Below are positions 8,245 to 18,303 of a DNA stretch of 64,000 nucleotides, piece by piece. Made by a program: the position numbers and the translations under genes. This DNA is from Gemmatimonadota bacterium (lineage in GTDB: Bacteria; Gemmatimonadota; Gemmatimonadetes; Gemmatimonadales; GWC2-71-9). A model generated the notes under the pieces. It saw only the letters and a program-made list of their open reading frames with translations, was not told the origin of the DNA and searched no databases. The first letter of the stretch is position 1. Each line of letters starts with the position of its first letter. Where the stretch lies: contig QHUL01000050.1 in the NCBI GenBank assembly GCA_003222115.1, positions 143,086-207,085 of the forward strand, read 5' to 3'.

Positions 8245-9117
8245 TCAGGACTGCTGCGCGACCAGCTCTCGCGCCACCTCCGCGATCGCCTCCGCGTCGA
8301 GGACCAGATCGTTGCGCGTGAAGAGACGCGCGATACAGGCCTTGTGGAGCTTGGTCTTGAAGTTCCCGACGCCGAACGCTCCGAACACCGTGACGCCGTC
8401 CTTCACGACGCCCGCGTCGTTGACGTCCACGCCTTCGATCCCCGGGGGTGGGACCGCGTTCAAGTCCACCGCGATCTTGAGGGTTTTCACCCCTGTCCAC
8501 GCGGCCCGCGGGGCTATCTGGATGCCGGCGGCCCCCGCGTTGAGCAGCACGGCAGCGCCGTCCACCGCCCGGGGCAGCTGTGACGGGTCCGCCAGGGTCG
8601 CGCTCTCCACCTGGACGCTGAAGCGGGCGTTGATGAACTGGCGCGCCTTCTCCCCCTGCTCGGGCTTGCGGGACGTGATCGTCACGCGGGCGCCATCCTT
8701 CGCGAGCAGGCCGGCGGCGCGCTGGCCGACCGGGCCCGTACCTGCGAGGATCACGACTTTCTTGCCCGTCAGGCTGCCGAGCGTCTGCTCGATCTTGACG
8801 ACGGCGGCCACCGCGGTGGTGTTCGACCCGTTCGAGTCGAGCATGATCGATACCCGGAGCGGCCCGAACATCGCGTCCACCGCCATGGCGAGCAGCTGCT
8901 CGCCGGCCGTCATGTTGGTGCCGCCGATCCAGACGGCGGTGTTCTGGAGATCCTTCGGACCGCGCGTGAAGAGGCAGCCGTACACGAGGTCCCGGACGTC
9001 GGACTCGGTCACGCCGCCGTAGCTCATGATCTCGTCCGCGCCCGCGTCGTAGGCCACCACCTGATCGAACGCGCTCGGCAGCCGTGAGCTGTCGAGTTGC
9101 AGCAGCAGCTTCCGCAT
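8245..9117 (-). CDS. mtdB: NAD(P)-dependent methylene-tetrahydromethanopterin dehydrogenase
   Basis: A 290-residue protein matching MtdB/MtdA in length and pattern. The N-terminal substrate domain (residues 1-120) has YDAGADEIMSYGGV. The Rossmann NAD(P) domain follows with the fingerprint VVILAGTGPVGQRAAGLLA at about residue 122. It oxidises methylene-H4MPT, made by Fae, to methenyl-H4MPT. Context with fae, mch and fhc favours the H4MPT-specific MtdB. The ATG at 9115-9117 (MRKLLLQLDSS) is preferred over an upstream start ten codons earlier because it matches the family N-terminus. Confidence 0.92.
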   Translation of the reverse strand: MRKLLLQLDSSRLPSAFDQVVAYDAGADEIMSYGGVTESDVRDLVYGCLFTRGPKDLQNTAVWIGGTNMTAGEQLLAMAVDAMFGPLRVSIMLDSNGSNTTAVAAVVKIEQTLGSLTGKKVVILAGTGPVGQRAAGLLAKDGARVTITSRKPEQGEKARQFINARFSVQVESATLADPSQLPRAVDGAAVLLNAGAAGIQIAPRAAWTGVKTLKIAVDLNAVPPPGIEGVDVNDAGVVKDGVTVFGAFGVGNFKTKLHKACIARLFTRNDLVLDAEAIAEVARELVAQQS

Positions 9118-9162
9118 CGGGTCTTGCGCTCCGCGGTGATCCGGCAAACGGGGACGAAAGCA

Positions 9163-9191
9163 GTCGAGGGGCGGGAGCGCCGCCCCTCGAC
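9163..9191. promoter_or_regulatory. 12-bp perfect hairpin in the fae-mtdB intergenic gap
   Basis: Two 12-base arms (9163-9174 and 9180-9191, GTCGAGGGGCGG and its complement) pair perfectly across a 5-base loop. It lies 26 bases past the fae stop and 46 bases before the mtdB start. There is no T-run on the minus strand after it, so it is unlikely to be a full intrinsic terminator. An RNA-stabilising or partial-attenuation structure is a reasonable inference, since Fae is needed in much larger amounts than the other enzymes. Confidence 0.55.
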
Positions 9192-9216
9192 CGTGCCGCC
9201 ACTGACGCCGGGGGCG

Positions 9217-9732
9217 TTACATCTTGTCGGCGCCGCCCGCGAACGGGTGCGTGGCGGTCTTGGCGCCGTTGATGACGGCGTCGACGCGCGGCTGCCCCTT
9301 GAGGGCACGCTCGATCGATTCTTTCGTGGCTTGGTAGTTGTACTTGTAAATCTTCTTGTCGTCCTTCGCCTGCCAGTGGATGAACACGCCCACCAGGATG
9401 CAGTAGTCGTCCACCCGGTCCCGCGGGATCACGCCGGAGGACACGCTGTCCACGACCGCGCGGGCGACCGCCGCCTGCGCCGGGCCGAACATCTGCACCG
9501 CCTGCGTGGCGTTCTTGATCGTCACCTTGTTGAACAGCAAGGTGTCCGGCTTCGCCGGCAGGTTGGGGGTCACGACGGCGAGCAGGCTGGTGAAGCCGTC
9601 GGTGTTCTTCGACAGCGAGCTGACGAAGGCCTGGCCCGCGTGGCCCGCCTTCGAGCCGATGATTAGGTCGACGTGGGCGATCTCGTTTCCTTCACCTACC
9701 AACGATTCGCCAATGAAGAAGTCAGCTGCCAT
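9217..9732 (-). CDS. fae: Formaldehyde-activating enzyme
   Basis: A 171-residue protein matching Fae at the usual length of about 170. The conserved catalytic His lies at residue 20 within [12 protein letters not shown], and the [11 protein letters not shown]-like segment near the C-terminus is also family-typical. Fae condenses formaldehyde with H4MPT to methylene-H4MPT, the entry step of the pathway. The ATG at 9730-9732 follows a strong GGAGGGAG ribosome site. It is the first gene of the C1 operon and is followed by a 99-bp gap holding a stable hairpin. Confidence 0.97.
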   Translation of the reverse strand: MAADFFIGESLVGEGNEIAHVDLIIGSKAGHAGQAFVSSLSKNTDGFTSLLAVVTPNLPAKPDTLLFNKVTIKNATQAVQMFGPAQAAVARAVVDSVSSGVIPRDRVDDYCILVGVFIHWQAKDDKKIYKYNYQATKESIERALKGQPRVDAVINGAKTATHPFAGGADKM

Positions 9733-9818
9733 AACTCCCTCCGGATCCGAACGGGGTACACGGTAGCTACTGCTGGCTGTTTACCAATGCGGTGTCGGAG
9801 CGGCGTGGCGTGTGGAGA

Positions 9819-9849
9819 CCCGCGAACCACGCGGTCCCGCGAACGCGGG
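9819..9849. promoter_or_regulatory. Direct-repeat/palindrome block upstream of fae
   Basis: The nine-mer CCCGCGAAC occurs twice (9819-9827 and 9836-9844), 17 bases apart. Each copy belongs to a small palindrome (CCGCG-AACCA-CGCGG at 9820-9834 and CCCGCG-AA-CGCGGG at 9836-9849). The block sits 87-117 bases upstream of the fae ATG in a 175-bp intergenic region with no gene. This is a plausible operator for the C1 operon, but no regulator is identified. Confidence 0.35.
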
Positions 9850-9907
9850 TAGCTCGTACGGAAACCGTATCGATGGGGTGCTAACCTGCCCGCCGCGGTG
9901 CCGGGTG

Positions 9908-10108
9908 TCAAGGCTCCGGCTCTCTGCCCAGTGCTACTCGCCACACCTCGTCCGCGAGCCACTCCAGCCGTTGCTGCGAGTATTCCAGCTCCTGGGGCGT
10001 CATCTCCTTGGCGCGCCGCGCGATATCCCGCGTGTGCTGGAGCAATTCGTCCAGTACCTCGCGCAGCGGCCGGTTGTGGCGGCGCTCGACCTGGGGCTTC
10101 GGGCTCAC
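9908..10108 (-). CDS. Small acidic/basic helical protein, 66 residues, unknown function
   Basis: A GTG start (10106-10108) overlaps the stop of the DUF2268 gene as GTGA. This coupling, plus a charged and regular helical sequence (VLDELLQHTRDIARRAKEM, then LEYSQQRLEWLADEVW), supports a real gene. It has no signal peptide or membrane segment and looks like a single alpha-helical hairpin or coiled coil. I do not recognise a family. The tight overlap suggests it works with, or is dosed with, the DUF2268 protein. Confidence 0.6.
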   Translation of the reverse strand: MSPKPQVERRHNRPLREVLDELLQHTRDIARRAKEMTPQELEYSQQRLEWLADEVWRVALGREPEP

Positions 10109-11049
10109 GCGCTCTGGATCCCCAGGGCGCGCTCCTCCGCCCGGCGGAACTCCTGCGCGCTGGCGCGCAGCGTGGACGGCAGACCCTGCTCGGCCAGATA
10201 GCTCTCGACCAGCCGCACACCGTGGTAGTAGCCCGACCGCTCCGGCAGCACCTTGCCCCCGACGAGCCGGGCCGCCGGGCTGAGCCCTCCCGAGAGGAAG
10301 CGCAGCCGGAGGCCCAGCCCCGTCTCGTCGAGGAGGGGAGCGGCCACCCGGCGCAGGAACGCGTCGAGCTCCCGGATGCGCCGGTACTGGCGTCGCGTGT
10401 AGCCGAAGTACTCCCAGGGCTCGAAGCCCGGCGCGACCGCCTGGGCCGCCGCCACGGCGCACCCCTCGTTCACGAGCAGCTCGCGCAGCGTGGCCCGGCT
10501 CCCCGTCTCCCAGTAGTCGTAGCGGCCGCCACCCAGGGCCACGAGGCGGCGGAGTTCGGCGCGGCTCGTGGGCGAGGTATAGCGGATCGCATGCGCCACC
10601 TCGTGCGCGATCCAGAGGGGCAACAGATGGGGTGCGAGCCCCATCCCGTACGTCTGCGGGTTCGCGCGCCCCGTAAAATGCTCGAGGCAGATGAACGCCA
10701 CGCCCCGCCCGCCCACCACGAGCTCGCCCGCGTTCGCGGCGCCCACGCCGACCATGAGGTAGAGGTCCACCGGGCAATCGGCGTCCGCGAGGTCGAGCGC
10801 GCGCTGCAGCGCCTCCTCGGCGATCGCCACGACGTCCACGTCTTCGAGCAGCCGCCGCAGGTCCGTGCGGTCGGCGTGGAGCGCCGCGAGCACGACCTGC
10901 TCGGCATGCGGCGAGGCCGGGTCGAGGACGTAGTTGTGCCAGTAGCTGGCGAGCACCGGCCGGTGACGCTCGAGATACTCGTGATAGGCCGCCAGGGGAT
11001 CGGGCGCGGCACGGACCGCGAGGAACTCCGGCACGAGATTGACGAGCAT
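10105..11049 (-). CDS. DUF2268-like putative zinc protease
   Basis: A 314-residue protein with an HExxH zinc site, IAHEVAHAI, near residue 170, and a downstream Glu-rich region LLVNEGCAVAAAQ (near 208) likely to supply the third ligand. This is the layout of DUF2268 predicted Zn-dependent proteases. No signal peptide is seen, so a cytoplasmic location is likely. The start AMLVNLVPEF at 11047-11049 was chosen because the upstream extension is Arg/Ser-rich with no family character. It forms a two-gene unit with the 66-residue protein. Confidence 0.7.
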   Translation of the reverse strand: MLVNLVPEFLAVRAAPDPLAAYHEYLERHRPVLASYWHNYVLDPASPHAEQVVLAALHADRTDLRRLLEDVDVVAIAEEALQRALDLADADCPVDLYLMVGVGAANAGELVVGGRGVAFICLEHFTGRANPQTYGMGLAPHLLPLWIAHEVAHAIRYTSPTSRAELRRLVALGGGRYDYWETGSRATLRELLVNEGCAVAAAQAVAPGFEPWEYFGYTRRQYRRIRELDAFLRRVAAPLLDETGLGLRLRFLSGGLSPAARLVGGKVLPERSGYYHGVRLVESYLAEQGLPSTLRASAQEFRRAEERALGIQSA

Positions 11050-11170
11050 GGCGCGCGGGGTCGGCCCCAATTTGGGAAGCCGCCGCCGCCCTGACAAGCG
11101 TGAATCGGCGAATCGTGATGTCGCCCGCGACCCGCGCCGACTTGACAAGCCGTGCGCGGTCGCTCCGCGC

Positions 11171-12016
11171 TCAGGGCTTGTCGCGCATCTTGCGGGACAA
11201 CTCGGTGAGGAAGCGGCGTTCGGCTGGCGTCAGGCTCTCGATCCCCTTGGCGGAGATCTTGTCGAGGACGCGGTCGATTTCCGCCTGCGTGGCGTCGCGC
11301 TCGGGGCGCCGCGGTTTCGCCGCCGCGTCGCTCCCGCGGGCGACCCGGGCCGATTGCACCAGCATCCTTGGCTCGGCGGCGCGTCGCACATGACGCTCCG
11401 CGCGCGCCACCCGCCAATCGGCGGCCTTGAGGCACAGGAAGCCGGTGGCGAAGCCTCCCAGGTGCGCGAGGTGCGCCACGCCGTCGTTGCCCGGCAACAG
11501 GCCGAGGACGAGAGAAACCGCCACCGCGAACGTCACCAGCCATTTGATGGGGACCGGCTCCGGGAACGGGAACACGTAGATCGGCTGATTGGGCCAGAAC
11601 CACGCGAAGGCGAGCATCACGCCATACACCCCGGCCGAGGCGCCGACGATGTGGTCCACCGGGCGCAGCAGCATCAGGGGGAAGGACAGGGCGGCGCCGC
11701 CCAGCCCGCACAGCAGGTAGTAGCCAAGGAAGGCCCGGCTGCCCATGCGCTCCTCGACCGGCGGACCGAACACGAACAGCGCGAGCAGGTTGAACGCAAG
11801 GTGCAGCAGCCCCGCGTGCAGGAACATGTAGGTGAGGAACGTCCAGGGGCGCGCCAGCGCCAAGAGCGGCGTGAAGCCGAAGACAGCCTGGAAGCGGGGA
11901 TCCACGAACAGCGTGCGCTGCAGCAGGTAGACGAGGAGATTGGCGACGAGCAGCCGTCGCACCCACGGCGTCATCCCGAACATCCGCTGCGGGCCCATCA
12001 CGAGGTCATCCCCCAC
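11171..12016 (-). CDS. Rhomboid-family intramembrane serine protease with C-terminal helical tail
   Basis: A 281-residue protein with about six membrane segments between residues 15 and 200. The catalytic Ser lies in GASAGVYG near residue 130, and the catalytic His is in the last helix within AHLAHLGGF near residue 183. FLHAGLLHLAFNLLAL is the usual rhomboid HxxxN helix. The tail (about 235-281, IDRVLDKISAKGIESLTPAERRFL) is a soluble helical domain often seen at the end of bacterial rhomboids. The first ATG overlaps ddl by 11 bases; a Met six codons later is an alternative start. Confidence 0.88.
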   Translation of the reverse strand: MGDDLVMGPQRMFGMTPWVRRLLVANLLVYLLQRTLFVDPRFQAVFGFTPLLALARPWTFLTYMFLHAGLLHLAFNLLALFVFGPPVEERMGSRAFLGYYLLCGLGGAALSFPLMLLRPVDHIVGASAGVYGVMLAFAWFWPNQPIYVFPFPEPVPIKWLVTFAVAVSLVLGLLPGNDGVAHLAHLGGFATGFLCLKAADWRVARAERHVRRAAEPRMLVQSARVARGSDAAAKPRRPERDATQAEIDRVLDKISAKGIESLTPAERRFLTELSRKMRDKP

Positions 12017-13025
12017 GCCGGCCGTCCTGCTCCCGCGCGAGCCGGCAAATCCGCTCGCACAGCTCGGGGAATTCGATCCCGGCGGCCTGGGCGGCCTTCG
12101 GGAGGAGGCTCACCCGGGTCATCCCCGGCAGCGTGTTGGCCTCCAAACAAAAGATGTCGCCGTCCGGGCTCAATCGGAAGTCGATGCGGGAGTAGCCGCC
12201 CAGCTTGAGGGCGCGATGCGCCGTGAGCGCGAGCTCCTGGAGCTGGCGCGTGAGCGTCGTGTCGAGCTTCGCCGGGAAGATCTCTTCCGACATGCCGGGC
12301 GTGTACTTGCACTCGTAGTCGAACAGCTCGTGCTTGGGAATGATCTCCCCGACGGGGAGCGGCACGTCCCCGAGGACGCCGACCGTGAGCTCGCGGCCCG
12401 GGATGAATTGCTCCACCATCACCTCGTCGTCATAGCCCGCGGCGAGCGCCACGGCCGCGTCGAGCCCCTTCGCGTTCTTGACGAGCGTGAGCCCGACGGT
12501 GGACCCCTGCTTCGAAGGCTTCACGATGACGGGCCATCCCAGCGCGGTAGTCACGTCCTCCGGGGCCACGGGGGTCATGAACCAGGCGGGCACGGGGACC
12601 CCGGCGGCCCGGAACAGGCGCTTCGAGAGATCCTTGTCCATGGCGAGCGCGCTCCCGAGCGCGCCACTGCCCGTGTACGGGACACCGACCACGTCGAGGA
12701 TCGCCTGGAGCGTGCCCCCTTCCCCCGTCCCGCCGTGCAGCGCGAGGCACAGCACGTCCGCACGCTGCACGACCGGCAGCTCGGCGAGCCCGTCGGCGAG
12801 CAGCCGGCGCTCCGCCTCCTCGAGCGCCGCCGTGTCCGGGACCTCCGTGCCGATCGTCCCCGACAGGAGCTGCGTCTCGTCGGCGGCGGAGAGGGGTCCG
12901 CGCGTCGTGTCGACGACGTGCACGTCGTGGCCCCGGCTCCGCAGCGCGGCCACCATCTGCGCCGCGCTGGCAAACGCGACCGCGCGCTCCGCAGTCGCAC
13001 CGCCGGTCAGGACCGTGACGCGCAT
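12006..13025 (-). CDS. ddl: D-alanine--D-alanine ligase
   Basis: A 339-residue ATP-grasp ligase that makes D-Ala-D-Ala for peptidoglycan. Visible family motifs are LALHGGTGEGG (about residue 95), VIVKPSKQGSTVGLTLV (about 172, ATP lysine and glycine loop), and FCLEANTLPGMT (about 295, Mg-binding Glu/Asn). The ATG at 13023-13025 shares one base with the cbs stop (TGATG), which fixes the start. Length and motifs are complete. It is part of a long housekeeping operon with cbs and the rhomboid gene. Confidence 0.95.
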   Translation of the reverse strand: MRVTVLTGGATAERAVAFASAAQMVAALRSRGHDVHVVDTTRGPLSAADETQLLSGTIGTEVPDTAALEEAERRLLADGLAELPVVQRADVLCLALHGGTGEGGTLQAILDVVGVPYTGSGALGSALAMDKDLSKRLFRAAGVPVPAWFMTPVAPEDVTTALGWPVIVKPSKQGSTVGLTLVKNAKGLDAAVALAAGYDDEVMVEQFIPGRELTVGVLGDVPLPVGEIIPKHELFDYECKYTPGMSEEIFPAKLDTTLTRQLQELALTAHRALKLGGYSRIDFRLSPDGDIFCLEANTLPGMTRVSLLPKAAQAAGIEFPELCERICRLAREQDGRRGG

Positions 13026-14413
13026 CAGCGGATCCCGGCGAGCTGGTGCAGGACGTCGTAACGGGTCACGATGCCGGTGATCTTGCCGTCGCGACGCACC
13101 AGGGCGGCCGGCGTTTCGCGCGACAGCAGCGCGCTCAGCCGGTCCACGGGGAGATCGGCGTCGACCACCGGAAACGGCGGATCCATCACGGCCTCGACCG
13201 GCTGGTCCAGGGTGGCCGGATCCTCGAGCGCCCTGGCCATGAGCAGCTGCTCGAATACGGCCCCCACTCCGTCGCCGCCGTCCAGCACCGGCAGCTGGGA
13301 GACGTTGTAGGTGCTCATCAGGTTGAGCGCTTGGCGCACCGTGGCGCTTGGGACCACGGAGACGAGCGGGGGCGCGGCCGCACCGTTCTTCGCCGCGAGC
13401 AGCTGCGCCACCGCCACGCGCTCGCTCTCCAATATCTGGTTCTCGCGCAGCCACTCGTCGTTGTACACCTTGGAGAGGTAGCGCTCTCCGGTATCGCACA
13501 GGACGGTGACGACGAGAGCGTCCGCACCGCCCGCGCGCCGGGCGACCTCGAGAGCGGCGATGACGTTGACGCCGGTCGAGCCACCCACGAACAGTCCCTC
13601 CTCGCGGGCCACGCGCCGCGTCATCAGCATCGCATCCTTGTCCGTGACGCTGATCCACTCGTCGATGACGTCCCAGTGCAGCGACGTAGGGATCTTGTCG
13701 CCACCGATCCCCTCCACCTTGTACGGATAGCCTTCGGTCTGCTGCTTCGTCTTCGCGTACGGGGTGTAGATCGAGCCGACCGGATCGCCCGCGATCACCC
13801 GGATCTTCGGGTTCCGTTCCTTGAGGTAGCGGCCGGCGCCGCTCACCGTGCCGCCGGTCCCCGGGGCGCACACGAAGTGCGTCACCCGCCCCGCGGTCTG
13901 CTCCCAGATCTCGGGGCCGGTCGTGCGATAGTGCACCTCGGGGTTCACGGGGTTGTAGTGTTGGTCGGCGAAGATGGCGTTTTCGTGCGCCGCCGCGATG
14001 GCGCGCCCCTTCAGGATGTAGTTGTCGGGGTGGTCCGGCGGCACGGCGGTGGGGGTGATGATCACCTCGGCGCCCAGCGCCCGCAGCAGCCGGGCCTTCT
14101 CCTGGGACATCTTGTCGGGCATCGTGAAGATGCAGCGGTAGCCTTTGACGGCTGCGGCGATCGCGAGGCCGACGCCCGTGTTCCCCGACGTCGCCTCCAC
14201 GATCACGCCGCCGGGACGGAGCCGCCCCTCGCGCTCGGCCGCCTCGATCATCGCGAGGCCGATCCGGTCCTTCACCGAGCCGCCGGGGTTGAAGAACTCC
14301 GCCTTGCCGTAGACCGGCGTGCGGATCCCCTGCGTGACCCGGTTCAGGCGGATGAGCGGCGTCCAGCCGATCGTCGCGAGGACGTCGTCGTACGGCTTAG
14401 TGTGCGGTGGCAC
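13025..14413 (-). CDS. cbs: Cystathionine beta-synthase (PLP enzyme with two CBS domains)
   Basis: A 462-residue fold-type II PLP enzyme. The PLP lysine is Lys48 in NPGGSVKDR, the substrate loop TSGNTG is at 75-80, and the phosphate loop GTGGTVSG is near 190. Residues about 340-462 form a pair of CBS domains (VRQALNLMSTYNVSQLPVL and the final ITGIVTRYDVLHQL), as in cystathionine beta-synthases rather than plain cysteine synthases. It condenses serine (or O-acetylserine) with homocysteine in transsulfuration. Presence of metE downstream at 48866 gives the competing route for homocysteine. Confidence 0.9.
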   Translation of the reverse strand: MPPHTKPYDDVLATIGWTPLIRLNRVTQGIRTPVYGKAEFFNPGGSVKDRIGLAMIEAAEREGRLRPGGVIVEATSGNTGVGLAIAAAVKGYRCIFTMPDKMSQEKARLLRALGAEVIITPTAVPPDHPDNYILKGRAIAAAHENAIFADQHYNPVNPEVHYRTTGPEIWEQTAGRVTHFVCAPGTGGTVSGAGRYLKERNPKIRVIAGDPVGSIYTPYAKTKQQTEGYPYKVEGIGGDKIPTSLHWDVIDEWISVTDKDAMLMTRRVAREEGLFVGGSTGVNVIAALEVARRAGGADALVVTVLCDTGERYLSKVYNDEWLRENQILESERVAVAQLLAAKNGAAAPPLVSVVPSATVRQALNLMSTYNVSQLPVLDGGDGVGAVFEQLLMARALEDPATLDQPVEAVMDPPFPVVDADLPVDRLSALLSRETPAALVRRDGKITGIVTRYDVLHQLAGIR

Positions 14414-14824
14414 CGGGGCCGCCCTTGAGCACCTGACCTTGGGGATGACGGAACTCGATCGGCTGCAGGAAGCCCGTCGACACGGGCAGGCCGCGCCGCC
14501 GCGCCGGGGCGAAGTGGAGCTGCGCCGCGCCCGCCACCGCCGCGGAATCGAGCGCGGGATAGCCGCTCGACTCGGCCACCTTCGTCGACTCCGGCCGCAG
14601 GTGGCCCGTCGAGTCCACGAACAGCCGCAGTACCACGTCGCCCTCGACCTTCTGGTCGAACAGCGCGGGCGGATATTGAATCGGCGAGTCGCCGTTCAGC
14701 GCGACGGGGGGCTCCTGGTCGGGCGGCGTATACGCGGACGCCGGAGCACCGCCCTGGCTCGGCGTCTCGGCGGGCTTGCGGCAGGCGAGCGCCGCGAGCG
14801 CGACCAGCCCGGCGAGCGCGCGCC

Positions 14825-14828
<4 letters not shown>
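14397..14828 (-). CDS. Lipoprotein with TonB C-terminal-type domain
   Basis: A 143-residue protein. Residues 1-16 are a signal peptide ending at a lipobox-like ALAC, so it is probably a lipoprotein. The remainder has the TonB C-terminal fold pattern: IQYPPALFDQKVEGDVVLRLFVDSTG, then a final strand LPVSTGFLQPIEFRHP. Proteins like this normally contact partner receptors, but here there is no transmembrane anchor. It overlaps mutS by 4 bases (ATGA) and cbs by 17 bases. Confidence 0.75.
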
Positions 14829-17415
<2,587 letters not shown>

Positions 17416-17419
<4 letters not shown>

Positions 17420-18303
17420 GGCTCCTCCACGAGGAAAGGCTGGCCGCCAAGCTTGGTCTTGAGGCGCGCCTGCGCCTGTTGCGCGTCACCGCGCGTGGCA
17501 TACCGCCCGACGCGCACCTTGAACAGCCCGCTCGTGTCGCGCACTACGTGGGCATCGAACCCCATCACCTTGAGTCGCGTGAGCATCTCATCCACCTGCG
17601 CCGCGCTCTTCACGGCGAGGACCTGCACGGCGTAGGCCGTCGGCGTCGCGCCACCCGCATGCTGGGTGTCGCCGGGCGCGGGCGTCGTGACGCCGTCCGG
17701 GCCAGCGGCGGTCACCGGGGGTGGCGCCCCGCAGCGGGCGGCGTAGAAGGTCAGCTGGTTCTTCAGCTCCACATCCTCGCCGACCCGGTCCAGCGCCTCG
17801 CGCACCAGCTCGCAACCGTGCGCCTCGTCCTTGAGATCGAAGTAGGCGCGCGCGCCCCAGAAGTCGGCGCGCGGCTTGAGGGGCGAGTCCGGATAATCGC
17901 GGCGCATGCGCTCGGCCGCCTGCACCGTGGCCGCGTGGTCCCCCTGCGCGAAATACAGTTGGGTGAGCCGCAGCAGCGCGTCGTCCGCCCACGGCGAACG
18001 CCCGAACTCGACCACGACGCGCTGCAGGTTGGTGGCCGCCGTGGCGGCGTCGGCCGCGAGGATCGCGGACGTGTAGAGCGCCTCCGGATACGCTGAGTCC
18101 GCGGGTGAGAGCGCTGCGAGCAGCCGCCGCACCACGGCGCGCGCCGAGTCGAGCCGACCTGCCTGGGCCAGTTGCACGGCCGCCTGCAGGCGCGGGTCGC
18201 TTTGGGCGGTTAGGCGGTTAGGGGGATAGGCGCTTAGCAGCGCCAGGGTGAGCAGCGCGGCTCTAACCGCCCAGCCGGCGATCCGCCCAGCCGCCAGGTT
18301 CAC
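17416..18303 (-). CDS. Secreted TPR-like protein with C-terminal SPOR domain
   Basis: A 295-residue protein starting at GTG 18301-18303, which overlaps the holA stop as GTGA. The N-terminal 33 residues are a signal peptide. Residues about 36-190 hold TPR-like helical repeats, including PWADDALLRLTQLYFAQGD. Residues about 220-295 form a SPOR domain (YAVQVLAVKSAAQVDEMLTRL, then FKVRVGRYATRGDAQQA), which binds denuded glycan strands at septa. The signal peptide is encoded inside an array of 8-bp repeats (18205-18236 and 18264-18295), which is unusual. Confidence 0.85.
18205..18295. repeat. Inverted octamer-array element overlapping a signal-peptide coding region
   Basis: Four 8-bp units (GGCGGTTA, GGCGGTTA, GGGGGATA, GGCGCTTA) occupy 18205-18236. 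After a 27-base spacer, four inverse-type units (TAACCGCC, CAGCCGGC, GATCCGCC, CAGCCGCC) occupy 18264-18295. The two arrays can fold into an imperfect long hairpin. The same GGCGGTTA unit recurs at 56473-56546. The element lies within the first 33 codons of the SPOR-domain gene. Confidence 0.6.

Noticed and set aside
1-9732. Archaeal origin of the H4MPT genes in this window
   Set aside because: The order fhcBADC with fae and mtdB, and the hydrolytic-type Fhc set, is the bacterial arrangement; the flanking genes are bacterial.
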